From Salinibacillus aidingensis (lineage in GTDB: Bacteria > Bacillota > Bacilli > Bacillales > Alkalibacillaceae), in assembly GCF_039522525.1 (NCBI RefSeq), contig NZ_BAAADO010000006.1:177853-241852 (forward strand): a stretch of 64,000 nt of DNA, read 5' to 3'. The notes under the pieces were generated by a model. It was not told the origin of the DNA and did not search any database. It worked only from the letters and a program-made list of their open reading frames with translations. The stretch's first letter is position 1, and every line of letters begins with the position of its first letter. Made by a program: the position numbers and the translations under genes. Shown in pieces: positions 51,833 to 60,562 of this stretch.

Positions 51833-53740
51833 ATGTGTGGTTTTATTGGAATGATTCGGCACAGCAATAAACAATTAAATGATGCGGAAATGAATCAGTT
51901 TCAGCAGCAAAATAATATGATTACACATAGAGGACCTGATGATGAAGGCTACTTTCATGATGAATTTATTTCCTTAGGATTCAGGCGATTAAGTATTATT
52001 GATATAGATAGTGGAAAGCAGCCGTTCAGCTATGAAGATGATCGCTACTGGATGGTCTTCAATGGTGAAATTTATAATTATCTGGAACTGAAAGCAGACT
52101 TGCAAAAGGAAGGATATGAATTTACGACAGAGTCTGACACAGAAGTGATATTAGCCATGTATCAAAAATATGGAGAAAACACCTTCGAGCATCTGCGTGG
52201 CATGTTCTCCATTTTAATCTGGGATAAAGCTGAGCAGATGTTGACTGGTGCACGGGATCCTTTTGGTATTAAACCATTGTTTTATTTTGAAGACGATGAA
52301 CGTACCTTCTTCAGTTCTGAGAAGAAAAGCCTTTCCATGATCCTGAATCAGGAGAAAGTGGACTTGGAAGCTTTACAGCATTATTTGAGCTTCCAATACG
52401 TCCCTGAGCCATTAACGTTAACAGATGGAATAAAGAAAGTAGAACCAGGCCATTACTTTATTCAGAGGCCAGGTGAACGTCCAAGCTTTCATCGTTATTT
52501 CCATGTGCAGTTTAAGCCTCTTCTGATGGATAAAAAGGATTGGAAGAAGCGGATTCAAAACGTGCTGTACAATTCCGTGAATGTTCATATGCGCAGTGAT
52601 GTTCCTGTAGGCTCTTTCCTGTCAGGAGGTATTGATTCCTCTATCATTGTGGCATTGGCCAGAGAATTTAACCCGAATATTAAAACCTTCTCTGTTGGCT
52701 TTGAGCGTGACGGCTATTCGGAGGTTGATGTAGCGAAGGAAACAGCAGAAAAACTTGATGTGGAAAATATATCCTATGTCATCACCCCAGAGGAATACAT
52801 GAATAAGCTTCCTAAAATTATGTGGCATATGGATGATCCACTTGCCGACCCAGCCTGTGTACCACTTTATTTTGTAGCCCGTGAGGCAAGTAAGCATGTG
52901 ACGGTGGTGCTGTCAGGTGAGGGATCCGATGAACTTTTCGGAGGCTATAATATATACCGGGAACCCGAATCCTTAAAAATTTTCAACTCGATTCCGGGAC
53001 CTGCAAAGGATTTATTGAGAAGAGTGGCCCAAACCCTTCCTGAAGGAGTAAAAGGGAAGAGCTTTTTAGAGCGGGGAACAACACCTTTAAGTGACCGTTA
53101 TATTGGAAATGCAAAAATGTTTGATGAAGCTGAAAAGCAGCATCTATTGAAGCAATACAATCAGGCTAATCCTTACCAGCAAATAACGAAACATTTATAT
53201 CAGCGAATTGACCAGGAGCCTTATGTAAATCAAATGCAATACATTGATATTCATACATGGCTTCGTGGGGATATTTTACTTAAAGCAGACCGAGTGACCA
53301 TGGCTCATTCGCTGGAGCTGCGCGTACCTTTTCTGGATAAAGATGTCATGAAGGTGGCCAGTGAAATTCCAGTCGAATACAAAATCGGAAATGGAACGAC
53401 AAAATCGGTTTTAAGAGAGGCTGTAAAGGGAATTGTTCCTGATCACGTTTTAGATCGTAAAAAGCTGGGCTTCCCGGTTCCTATCCGTCATTGGCTGAAG
53501 GAGGAAATGTTTGACTGGGCTGAGAACCTGATTCAGGAGAGCCAGACCGGCCATTTACTTCATAAAAAGGTTGTACTGGATCTGCTTTATCAGCACCGTG
53601 AAGGTAAAGCTGATTATTCACGTAAAATCTGGACTGTACTCATGTTTATGCTTTGGCATCAAATTTATGTTGAAGGCAAATATTCTTTTGAACAGCTGCA
53701 AAATGAAGACCTTACAGAAAGCAAGCTTGCTATTTCATAA
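51833..53740 (+). CDS. asnB: Asparagine synthetase (glutamine-hydrolysing)
   Basis: The 635-residue class II amidotransferase has nucleophile C2 (MCGFIGM) and an N-terminal glutaminase to about residue 210. A synthetase domain has the PP-loop SGGIDSS (about 263-269) and SGEGSDELFGGY (about 361-372). It makes asparagine from aspartate. GAGAGG precedes ATG; the -10 may be TATACT at 51784. Length fits B. subtilis AsnB; AsnB-like enzymes can also amidate cell-wall diaminopimelate, which the sequence does not decide. Confidence 0.94.
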   Translation: MCGFIGMIRHSNKQLNDAEMNQFQQQNNMITHRGPDDEGYFHDEFISLGFRRLSIIDIDSGKQPFSYEDDRYWMVFNGEIYNYLELKADLQKEGYEFTTESDTEVILAMYQKYGENTFEHLRGMFSILIWDKAEQMLTGARDPFGIKPLFYFEDDERTFFSSEKKSLSMILNQEKVDLEALQHYLSFQYVPEPLTLTDGIKKVEPGHYFIQRPGERPSFHRYFHVQFKPLLMDKKDWKKRIQNVLYNSVNVHMRSDVPVGSFLSGGIDSSIIVALAREFNPNIKTFSVGFERDGYSEVDVAKETAEKLDVENISYVITPEEYMNKLPKIMWHMDDPLADPACVPLYFVAREASKHVTVVLSGEGSDELFGGYNIYREPESLKIFNSIPGPAKDLLRRVAQTLPEGVKGKSFLERGTTPLSDRYIGNAKMFDEAEKQHLLKQYNQANPYQQITKHLYQRIDQEPYVNQMQYIDIHTWLRGDILLKADRVTMAHSLELRVPFLDKDVMKVASEIPVEYKIGNGTTKSVLREAVKGIVPDHVLDRKKLGFPVPIRHWLKEEMFDWAENLIQESQTGHLLHKKVVLDLLYQHREGKADYSRKIWTVLMFMLWHQIYVEGKYSFEQLQNEDLTESKLAIS

Positions 53741-53743
53741 AGA

Positions 53744-53803
53744 AAAAAGGCGGAAGCACCCGTTGTCCAACTGCCAAGTGGACAAGCGGGGCTTCCGTCT
53801 TTG
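53744..53803. repeat. Repeat-derived hairpin serving as a shared terminator
   Basis: AAAGGCGGAAGC ... GTTGTCCA pairs with TGGACAAGCGGGGCTTCCGTCTTT, in a family B-like style. It fills the whole gap between the convergent asnB and C39-like genes. Confidence 0.65.
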
Positions 53804-54703
53804 CTATATTTCCTGTTTTGATGTAGGTGGTTTTATGGTTATGGCCTGGTTCCCCATTTGCTCCCATGCTTCTACAAAGTCATCAAATGGAGCTTTCTGC
53901 TTTTTATCCAATGGGTCATTGAAGTATATATAATCTTCATCATATCCGGTTACCAGCACCGAATGCTCATTCATTGTAATTTCGACCGGTCCTTTGGAAG
54001 TGTACCAGGTTTCGAAAGCCGACTCTGGGAGTTTTTTGTATTTAGCATTGATAATGACCACAACAGGTTGCTCCTGGTTTAAAGCCCTGAGAACGCTGTA
54101 AAAGGATTCGCCACTAAGATTTTGTACTCTCTCCTTGCCGACATACTTTTCTGCCAAATCAGCAAGTGGCTCGTTATAAACACCGTATCCTGGTTCATTA
54201 AACGTGTACATATTCCCCACAAATCCTATATGGGGATTTCCGAAATGGATTTTCCCATTCTCTTCTCTATAACGAGAAGGGTCTCTTGTGATTTCTTTGG
54301 CGAGGGTCATCTTATTAGCATCAATCCCATAATATTGCAAAAGCATCGTTAACGATGTGACTTCACAGCCGCGGGGCAGTTCAGGTAACTGAAGGACGTG
54401 CGGCGCTTTTATGTTCATGGATGATTGGATCTCCACCTCCTCAACGAAAGGGGAAAGAGAGATTTCCTCGTGTGCTGATACAGCAACAGCATTTACTTTG
54501 TCTGAACCTTGCCGGCTTGCTTCCGGTCCAGAAGGCCATGTTTGTTTATATTCAGAAATGGTTACCATAACAAGTACCAGAGCTGTTATGAAAAATAACC
54601 GGCTGTAGGCTGCAGCTGTTTTTTTAAAGGATGGAAATGATTTTTTTGTCTTCCATAAAAGAATACTCATAAAAAAACAAAAAAGAACAAGAAAATTGAA
54701 CAA
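53804..54703 (-). CDS. Membrane-anchored C39-like cysteine peptidase
   Basis: The 299-residue protein has a hydrophobic N-terminus (about 1-16) and a second segment at about 35-50, so the domain is probably outside the membrane. The C39-like fold shows C113 (LPRGCEVTSLTML), H247 (MNEHSVLVTGYD) and D263 (YFNDPL) as a papain-like triad. Family members of this standalone type are common in Bacillaceae and have no known substrate. No bacteriocin or ABC exporter is adjacent. The start is TTG 54703, seven bases after GGAGGG. Confidence 0.82.
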   Translation of the reverse strand: MFNFLVLFCFFMSILLWKTKKSFPSFKKTAAAYSRLFFITALVLVMVTISEYKQTWPSGPEASRQGSDKVNAVAVSAHEEISLSPFVEEVEIQSSMNIKAPHVLQLPELPRGCEVTSLTMLLQYYGIDANKMTLAKEITRDPSRYREENGKIHFGNPHIGFVGNMYTFNEPGYGVYNEPLADLAEKYVGKERVQNLSGESFYSVLRALNQEQPVVVIINAKYKKLPESAFETWYTSKGPVEITMNEHSVLVTGYDEDYIYFNDPLDKKQKAPFDDFVEAWEQMGNQAITIKPPTSKQEI

Positions 54704-54786
54704 GATGAACCCTCCTCTCCCTTATCTTATGGAAGGTTTGGCTGCTTACGTGATGGATTTTCTGCTAATAGAGTAAAATATCACCA

Positions 54787-55305
54787 TCAGCTTCGTTCCT
54801 GTAAGGATTTATAGTATTGTCCTTTATCAACATAGGTCTGCCGTACCCGGTCCATCTCTTTTATATCTTTATCGGTTAATTCACGAATAACTTTAGCCGG
54901 GCTGCCAAACGCCATTGTACGAGGAGGGATTTTCTTGCCGGGTGTAACCAGACTTCCGGCACCAATAAAGGCTCCCTCTCCAATTTCGGCGCCATCCAGA
55001 ATTTTGGCACCCATTCCAATGAGGGCATGCTTACGTATTATAGCTGAATGAAGAAGTACCTGATGTCCTACCGTTACCCCATCCTCTATAATCAGTGGAA
55101 GGTCAGGACTCTGATGAAGCATACATTGATCCTGAATATTGGTATTCTGACCAATTTTTACGGAAGAGACATCGCCACGAATAACCGTCTTAAACCAAAT
55201 GCTTGCGTATTTTTCGATGGTTACATCTCCTGTAATCACAGCATCATCGGCGATAAAAGCTGAAGGATCAATCTTTGGGTTCCATCCTTTATATTCATCA
55301 ATCAT
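54787..55305 (-). CDS. ytoA: Gamma-carbonic-anhydrase-like hexapeptide-repeat protein (YtoA-like)
   Basis: The 172-residue left-handed beta-helix protein is built from hexapeptide repeats (ITGDVTI, VKIGQNT, LIIEDGV, AEIGEGAF). The three zinc histidines of the gamma class are H64 (CMLHQ), H81 and H86 (GHQVLLH). The C-terminus is a helix. It may hydrate CO2 or bind other ligands; activity is not proven in this branch. GGAGG precedes ATG 55305. It is divergent from ytpA. Confidence 0.87.
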   Translation of the reverse strand: MIDEYKGWNPKIDPSAFIADDAVITGDVTIEKYASIWFKTVIRGDVSSVKIGQNTNIQDQCMLHQSPDLPLIIEDGVTVGHQVLLHSAIIRKHALIGMGAKILDGAEIGEGAFIGAGSLVTPGKKIPPRTMAFGSPAKVIRELTDKDIKEMDRVRQTYVDKGQYYKSLQERS

Positions 55306-55371
55306 ATGTACAATCCTCCCTGTAAAAAGTATGTTACTATAAGTATATCAAATGAACAGGAGGCATTGTTC

Positions 55372-56148
55372 TTGAAGAGAATTCAAGAATCAAGCAAAGG
55401 TACCATTGTTCTTGTCCATGGCGCGTTTGAGCATGCAGGGCGCTATGAATGGCTGGCGGATAAATGGGAAGAAGCCGGCTTCAATGTGATTTGCAACGAT
55501 TTGCCCGGTCAAGGCAGAACAGATGGATTAAGAGGTCATATTGATTCATTTGATGAGTACATTGAGGCCATATCCGGCTGGCTGAATGAGGCAAAAACCT
55601 ATCGGAAGCCTGTATTTCTGTTTGGACACAGTATGGGGGGCCTTGCAGTAATCCGAATGCTGGAAGAAACAAGACCGGACCTTAATGGGGTGATTTTATC
55701 CTCACCTGGTTTGGGCTTCGCATCGAGACCACCTAAGTGGATTTTGTTTTTTACAAGGATGCTGGAAAAAAGAATACCCAAGTTTCAGGTTAAGCTCAAT
55801 CTCCACCCTTTTATGTCTACCAGAAATACTCGTTTGCATGATCGGAATAGGGAGGATCCTTTATTTTTGAAGAAGGTCTCCATCCGCTGGTATCATGAGT
55901 TTGAACGTGCGATTGCACAGGCTTTCCAAAAGGTCAGCCAATACCCGGAAATCCCTACTTTAGTTTTGCAGGCGGGGAAGGATCTAATTATACAGGCGCA
56001 GGAAGTTCAACGCTGGTTTAAAAAACTTCCGATTCAAAATAAAAAGTATATGGAATGGCATGGTCTGTTTCATGAACTCTTTAATGAGCCGGAAAGAGAC
56101 GATGTTTTTCAGTTCACACAATCATTTGTAAACAAAAAGATTGAATAA
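55372..56148 (+). CDS. ytpA: YtpA-like monoacylglycerol lipase/phospholipase
   Basis: The 258-residue alpha/beta hydrolase has S87 (FGHSMGG) as nucleophile, an oxyanion segment VHGAFEH and a late His in HGLFHELFNEPE. The start is probably TTG 55372, eight bases after AGGAGG; a TTG at 55366 is too close and the frame to 55306 lacks a site. B. subtilis YtpA is a phospholipase linked to bacilysocin formation and is paired with ytpB, as here (18 bases apart). Confidence 0.85.
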   Translation: MKRIQESSKGTIVLVHGAFEHAGRYEWLADKWEEAGFNVICNDLPGQGRTDGLRGHIDSFDEYIEAISGWLNEAKTYRKPVFLFGHSMGGLAVIRMLEETRPDLNGVILSSPGLGFASRPPKWILFFTRMLEKRIPKFQVKLNLHPFMSTRNTRLHDRNREDPLFLKKVSIRWYHEFERAIAQAFQKVSQYPEIPTLVLQAGKDLIIQAQEVQRWFKKLPIQNKKYMEWHGLFHELFNEPERDDVFQFTQSFVNKKIE

Positions 56149-56166
56149 GACAATGGAGGATGTACG

Positions 56167-57246
56167 TTGAAAGACAATATACCAACAAAGCCATTACCCT
56201 TAATGGTTACAGTCTATCGAAAAATATTCCCGGATGTGAACAAAGAGTTAGATGCATGGAAACAAATAGCGAAAGAAATCCCTGATCAGGAGCTACGTAC
56301 ACAGGCTCTGGCAAGTATTGAATCTAAAACCTTTCATTGTGAAGGCGGAGGGATTTATGCTTTGTTAGCAAGTGAAAAACGTCCGGAGGCTATTCAATTT
56401 ATCGTCGCATACCAGACAATCAGCGATTATCTGGATAATTTATGTGATCGCAGTACGTCACTTGACCCGCAGGATTTTGAATGGCTGCATCAGTCCATGC
56501 TTGATGCATTATCTCCCGGTGAAGAGGTTAAGAATTATTATGCGTATCGCGAGGAACAAAACGACGGCGGTTATTTACCAGAATTGGTGCGCACCTGTCA
56601 GAATATACTGGGCAAAATTGAGAATTACAACGAGCTTAGCCCCTACCTGATTCATTTGGCATCCTTATATCGTGATTTGCAGGTACACAAGCATGTTAAA
56701 AAGGAAGAACGTGTTTCCAGATTAACCAACTGGTTCCATTCGCATCAGGATCAATGTCCGGACCTTACCTGGTATGAATTTTCTGCTTGTACCGGATCAA
56801 CATTAGGGGTTTTCTGTCTTGTATCCTATGGTTTAAGTGGTAAATCTTCTGCAGAGCTGGCAGATATCATTTTTTCCGGTTATTTTCCTTATTTGCAGGG
56901 TCTTCACATTATGCTTGATTATTATATTGATCAAAAAGAGGATGCAAATGAGGGTGATCTTAATTTTTGCAGCTTTTATTCAAATGAGCAGGAATTAGAA
57001 ACCCGGTTCATGTACATTTTTAATCAGACTGGAGAGCATTTGCATTCGATTCCGAATAAAGCCTTCCATCAAATGGTACAGAAAGGCTTGGTGGGATTGT
57101 ATTTAGCCGATAAAAAAGTAGAGCAATTAAAAGATGGAAGCCGGTTCGTCAAAAACTTTTTAAAGGTTGCTGGTTCAAAAGCAAAGTTCTTTTATGTAAA
57201 TACGAAGCTTTATCATAAAATTAAGCCCGCTTTGTTACGAAGATAA
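56167..57246 (+). CDS. ytpB: Tetraprenyl-beta-curcumene synthase (YtpB-like)
   Basis: The 359-residue large terpene synthase of the DUF2600 group has aspartate-rich segments DYLDNLCD (about 87-94) and LDYYIDQKED (about 256-265), which bind Mg2+-diphosphate. B. subtilis YtpB cyclises long-chain prenyl diphosphates to C35 beta-curcumenes (sesquarterpenes). The start is TTG 56167 with GGAGG upstream. It follows ytpA as one unit; no squalene-cyclase homologue lies in the window. Confidence 0.88.
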   Translation: MKDNIPTKPLPLMVTVYRKIFPDVNKELDAWKQIAKEIPDQELRTQALASIESKTFHCEGGGIYALLASEKRPEAIQFIVAYQTISDYLDNLCDRSTSLDPQDFEWLHQSMLDALSPGEEVKNYYAYREEQNDGGYLPELVRTCQNILGKIENYNELSPYLIHLASLYRDLQVHKHVKKEERVSRLTNWFHSHQDQCPDLTWYEFSACTGSTLGVFCLVSYGLSGKSSAELADIIFSGYFPYLQGLHIMLDYYIDQKEDANEGDLNFCSFYSNEQELETRFMYIFNQTGEHLHSIPNKAFHQMVQKGLVGLYLADKKVEQLKDGSRFVKNFLKVAGSKAKFFYVNTKLYHKIKPALLRR

Positions 57247-57262
57247 CATTAGCGGGCTTTTC
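57222..57262. terminator. Bidirectional terminator between ytpB and mnmM
   Basis: AAGCCCGCT and AGCGGGCTT pair. The loop contains the ytpB stop, and the right arm contains the mnmM stop codon region. Confidence 0.75.
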
Positions 57263-57824
57263 TCTTCTCAATAGCTAGCAGAAACGGGGGGTTATTCTTC
57301 TGATTAATAAAACTGTATTCCAGCACACTGAACTCTTTCTGATCCAGCTGCTTGACCATTTCTAACAATTCCTCTTTCTCTTTGTCTCCTCCTTGATGTC
57401 CATAATAAACGACTAAAACAATGAGTTTCCCTTCTCTTAAATTTTCCAGCAGCTGCTGTATGGCAGGGATTGTCGACTCGGGCATGGTAATGACCGATTT
57501 ATCACTGCCGGGCAGGTATCCTAAATTAAAAATGGCCCCACCGATATTTTTGTGCATATGTGTTTTTAAATGTCTGTCCAGCTGACTGTGACTATCATGA
57601 ATGAGAGTGGCGTGTTCAATGTGGTGCTCCTGAAGACGATGACGCGTATTCTGAATCGCCTGCTCTTGTATATCAAAGGCTAATACATGACCTGTCTCTC
57701 CGACGAGGTTGGCAAGAAGCAGGGTATCGTTCCCGTTTCCTGCTGTGGCATCGACAACGATATCTCCTTTTTCCACTGACTGTTTTAGTAATTCATGTGA
57801 GAATTGAAGGGCTTGTTTGACCAT
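57249..57824 (-). CDS. mnmM: tRNA nm5s2U methyltransferase MnmM (YtqB)
   Basis: The 191-residue SAM methyltransferase has motif I DATAGNGNDT (25-34) and acidic D after strand 2 (LAFDIQ). The catalytic-region motif FNLGYLPGSDK (about 98-108) is typical of YtqB. YtqB was identified as MnmM, which makes mnm5s2U from nm5s2U at the tRNA wobble position in Gram-positive bacteria. AGGAGC lies nine bases before ATG. It is convergent with ytpB. Confidence 0.88.
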   Translation of the reverse strand: MVKQALQFSHELLKQSVEKGDIVVDATAGNGNDTLLLANLVGETGHVLAFDIQEQAIQNTRHRLQEHHIEHATLIHDSHSQLDRHLKTHMHKNIGGAIFNLGYLPGSDKSVITMPESTIPAIQQLLENLREGKLIVLVVYYGHQGGDKEKEELLEMVKQLDQKEFSVLEYSFINQKNNPPFLLAIEKRKAR

Positions 57825-57954
57825 TTTCTAATGCTCCTGTTCTTATTGTTTTCATCATTTATTTTAGCATTCTTTCCAGAAAAGAGAAAAGTTGGCTATT
57901 GATCTGCGGTATAGATGTACAATACTGGTTTACATTAAGAATGAGGTGATGCTG

Positions 57955-58236
57955 ATGGCAACCCGCGACTCCATGGAACAACTCATCACAGAGATTAAAG
58001 ACAAAATCGATACAGCAAAAAAGGAACTGGATGAGACCAACCGCAATGGGTATGACGTGGACAGCGAATATACCAATGCCCAAACGAATTTAGAACAGGC
58101 GGAAGCAGAGATTGAGCATATGAAGTTAAGTGCCAATCATCAGCAGAGAGAACAGTTGCACAGGTTACACCTCCAGGTTTCCCAAGTATTGAATGATATG
58201 TATTTAGATCAAGTCGACCTTAATGAATACAGCTAA
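57955..58236 (+). CDS. ytzC: DUF2524 protein YtzC
   Basis: The 93-residue protein is a helical, coiled-coil-like chain (KDKIDTAKKELDETNR ... YTNAQTNLEQAEAEIEHMKL). ATG 57955 has GAGGTG upstream. Size, helical character and position after the ytqB homologue match B. subtilis ytzC (DUF2524). Function is unknown. Confidence 0.75.
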   Translation: MATRDSMEQLITEIKDKIDTAKKELDETNRNGYDVDSEYTNAQTNLEQAEAEIEHMKLSANHQQREQLHRLHLQVSQVLNDMYLDQVDLNEYS

Positions 58237-58245
58237 GAAGATTGA

Positions 58246-58277
58246 TCGGAAGTGCAAGCGGCACTTCCGATTTTTTT
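58246..58277 (+). terminator. Terminator of ytzC
   Basis: ATCGGAAGTGC and GCACTTCCGA form the stem, followed by seven T. Confidence 0.88.
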
Positions 58278-58301
58278 CATATATTCAACTTTACATCACC
58301 T

Positions 58302-58332
58302 TTGTCATAGTGTACTATTTAACTAGTACAAT
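58302..58332 (+). promoter_or_regulatory. Promoter with embedded GntR-type operator
   Basis: An inverted repeat GTGTACTA-6 bases-TAGTACAA (58310-58331) fills the space between TTGTCA (58302-58307) and the -10 region (TACAAT, 58327-58332). YtrA-type GntR repressors bind similar AGTGTA/TACACT palindromes, and a YtrA-like regulator is encoded in the operon. Confidence 0.65.
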
Positions 58333-58353
58333 TTTTACAAAGGGGCGTTCGAT

Positions 58354-59109
58354 ATGAATAGGCGTGCTTTTATGGGAGCTTGGAGAAAAGAATGGAAAAT
58401 GATGAAGCATTCTTTTGCTTTTATTTTATTTATTGCCATGTTACTGGTGATTGGAATGTTTGGAGTAACAACAGAGCTTGAATCAGGCTTTACCAGTCTT
58501 GGTGTTGGTGTGTTTATGTTTCCGGCTTATTTTTTGCTTAGTTTAAATACGGAAGCTCTTCAGATGCAGCAGTTTTTACATATGAATAAATCTTTACATA
58601 ACGTCATTTTGGCTAAATTTTTGAATGGGTTGTTATTGACTGTTTCCTATGCTTTTGTAATGGGGATCATTCTCTTTATCATAAATCAGATAAATGGTCA
58701 GATTCCTGCAGCTGAATTTGTAATTAATTTGATTTTACTTGTGACGAATATTCTCTTGCTTACTGTTTTTCCTACAATGATTATTTTCCTTGTTTGGAGT
58801 CTTTATCACGTTGTTCGGAAATTTCATACAGCCATCGGAATTATTGCCATTATTCTGTTTTTATACGTTTTTAATGAAGGGTTTCGAGCATTTGATGATA
58901 CAGCCTTATATGATGCTTTAACCAACTGGGGAACAGTAACCTGGGAAACCGGCTTTCCTGTCGTTGATTTTGGTACCTATTCCGCATTCCCTCTTACTTC
59001 GAGTGGCGATATTCAATTTCAGTCAGGTACGATTTTGTTTTATGCGTTTTTGTGTCTAATCTTTTACCTGATATCCATGTACCTTCTTGAACGTAAAGTG
59101 GAGGTGTAG
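58354..59109 (+). CDS. ABC-2-type membrane subunit of a GntR-linked exporter
   Basis: The 251-residue protein has about six membrane helices (near 20-38, 45-65, 90-112, 121-143, 152-170, 220-242). It lacks a nucleotide-binding domain. Together with the ATPase at 59482 it forms an ABC transporter like those next to YtrA-type regulators, often involved in envelope stress or antibiotic response. Its 3' end carries the ribosome binding site for the GntR gene. I do not recognise a named orthologue. Confidence 0.75.
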   Translation: MNRRAFMGAWRKEWKMMKHSFAFILFIAMLLVIGMFGVTTELESGFTSLGVGVFMFPAYFLLSLNTEALQMQQFLHMNKSLHNVILAKFLNGLLLTVSYAFVMGIILFIINQINGQIPAAEFVINLILLVTNILLLTVFPTMIIFLVWSLYHVVRKFHTAIGIIAIILFLYVFNEGFRAFDDTALYDALTNWGTVTWETGFPVVDFGTYSAFPLTSSGDIQFQSGTILFYAFLCLIFYLISMYLLERKVEV

Positions 59110-59111
59110 CC

Positions 59112-59489
59112 ATGGGGATAGATTTTAAACCGGATAAGCCCATTTATCAGCAAATTATGGACCGGATTTCCAGTGAAATTATTCGTGGGGAGCGTCAGGC
59201 TGGGGATAAGTTGACATCTGTAAGGGAATATGCGGTGGAAGTAGGAGTGAATGCAAATACAATACAAAGGGTGTATCGAGAATTAGAGCAAATGGAAATC
59301 GTTGAGAGCAGAAGAGGACAGGGAACATTTATTACTGAAAAGCAGGAACGGCTTCATCAGTTGAGGGAAGACATGAAAAGGCAATACATTCAATCTTTTA
59401 TCTCTGATATGCAAGGAATGGGATTTTCAGTTCATGAGATGATTGATGGGATACGCCAATCCAGTGAGGGGGAGGATAACAATGATTAA
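59112..59489 (+). CDS. GntR-family transcription regulator, YtrA subfamily
   Basis: The 125-residue protein has an N-terminal winged helix-turn-helix (about 10-75: PIYQQIMDRISSEIIRGE, LTSVREYAVEVGVNANTIQR, GQGTFI) and a short C-terminal helical tail instead of a ligand domain, which defines the YtrA subfamily. It probably represses its own operon through the operator at 58310. GGAGGTG lies nine bases before ATG. Its end overlaps the ATPase start by eight bases. Confidence 0.9.
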   Translation: MGIDFKPDKPIYQQIMDRISSEIIRGERQAGDKLTSVREYAVEVGVNANTIQRVYRELEQMEIVESRRGQGTFITEKQERLHQLREDMKRQYIQSFISDMQGMGFSVHEMIDGIRQSSEGEDNND

Positions 59490-60192
59490 GTTTGATGCCG
59501 TCTATAAAAAGTACTTCCTAAACGTTGCCATAAAGGATTTTAGTATTACTTTAGAAAAAGGAAATATCATAGGCATTATAGGTGAAAACGGGAGCGGGAA
59601 ATCAACTCTGTTACGACTAATCGCTGGTCTTCTCAATCCCAGTAAAGGAAATATTACAGTAGATGGTGAACATGTATCAAGGGAAATACGTGAAAAGATT
59701 GCCTATTTAACGGATCAGGATTATTATTTTCCTTACTTTACGATTCGCGAATTAATGAATTATTATCATAGTCAATTTTCTGACTTTAACATCACAAAAG
59801 CAGAGAACATGATTGACTTTTTACAGCTTGATCCAGGTACAAAAATCGGACATTTATCCAAAGGCAATCGGGGCAGGGTGAAGTTTTTAATGACCATATC
59901 CCGTAACGCACCGTATATTATTATGGATGAACCTTTTAGTGGACTGGATCCAATGGTACGTGCTTCGATTATTAAAGGATTAATTCAATTTGTTGATTTG
60001 TCAAGGCAGACCGTTATCTTAACTACCCATGAATTAAAGGAAGTGGAATCTGTTTTGGATGAAGCAGTGGTGTTAAAGGCAGGAAGGCTCTTAGCCAAAA
60101 GTTCAGTTGAACAAATAAGAGAAGAATTAAACATGAGTGTTCTTGAGTGGATGGAGCATCTGTATCAGGAGGAGAAGAGACTGAAGGCTTAA
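59482..60192 (+). CDS. ABC transporter ATP-binding protein (YtrB-like)
   Basis: The 236-residue ATPase has Walker A GENGSGKST (about 35-43), a signature region LSKGNRGRVKFLM, where the usual LSGGQ is LSKGN, Walker B YIIMDEPFSG and H-loop TTHEL. LSKGN is common in YtrB/YxlF-type exporters. ATG 59482 has GGAGG seven bases upstream. It pairs with the membrane subunit at 58354 and is the last gene of the operon. Confidence 0.87.
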   Translation: MIKFDAVYKKYFLNVAIKDFSITLEKGNIIGIIGENGSGKSTLLRLIAGLLNPSKGNITVDGEHVSREIREKIAYLTDQDYYFPYFTIRELMNYYHSQFSDFNITKAENMIDFLQLDPGTKIGHLSKGNRGRVKFLMTISRNAPYIIMDEPFSGLDPMVRASIIKGLIQFVDLSRQTVILTTHELKEVESVLDEAVVLKAGRLLAKSSVEQIREELNMSVLEWMEHLYQEEKRLKA

Positions 60193-60219
60193 GGCTTTTG
60201 CCTGATTTTTTGCCGATTC

Positions 60220-60248
60220 TTGACAATTTTTCTCTCCTTCATTACAAT
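60220..60248 (+). promoter_or_regulatory. Promoter of the leuS T-box transcript
   Basis: TTGACA (60220), a 17-bp spacer and TACAAT (60243), starting 28 bases after the ATPase stop. Confidence 0.8.
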
Positions 60249-60254
60249 TATCAT

Positions 60255-60512
60255 ACATATAAGTAACCACGGGAAAATGACGATGAGAAGGAATAGTAAT
60301 GAATGGTCAAGAATCCAGAGAGACAGCGGCTGGTGTGAGCTGTCCTTGATGTTCATGAACTCGCCTTTAAAGTTGCAGATATGAACATCATAGTAGTATC
60401 TGACGTGAGCTCGCGTTAAGAGCATCAAGTGAACACTGCTATGTGTTAATTTGGGTGGTACCGCGGGAATACAACTCTCGTCCCATGTTTGACTGGGATG
60501 GGGGTTTTTTAT
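60255..60512 (+). ncRNA. T-box leader, leucine-specific
   Basis: Stem I elements (GAGAGACAGCGGCTGGTGTG, about 60315) are followed by a specifier region ATGAACTCGCC with CTC (Leu). The antiterminator signature GGGTGGTACCGCGG (60450-60463) follows, and then a terminator (CTCGTCCCAT/ATGGGGG-type stem with T run to 60512). It should sense uncharged tRNA-Leu and control leuS. Confidence 0.93.
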
Positions 60513-60562
60513 ATTCACAGATATACATAAAGAGAAGGAAAACTAGATAGGAGGAAAAGAGT

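Noticed and set aside
58237..60192. Antibiotic-resistance or toxin island
   Set aside because: The operon is a typical GntR-linked ABC exporter with host-like composition and no mobility genes nearby.
60189..60356. Minus-strand frame with a membrane-helix-like segment (55 aa)
   Set aside because: It is the complement of the leuS promoter and T-box stem I region. The conserved RNA explains the sequence, and the apparent ribosome binding site is poor.
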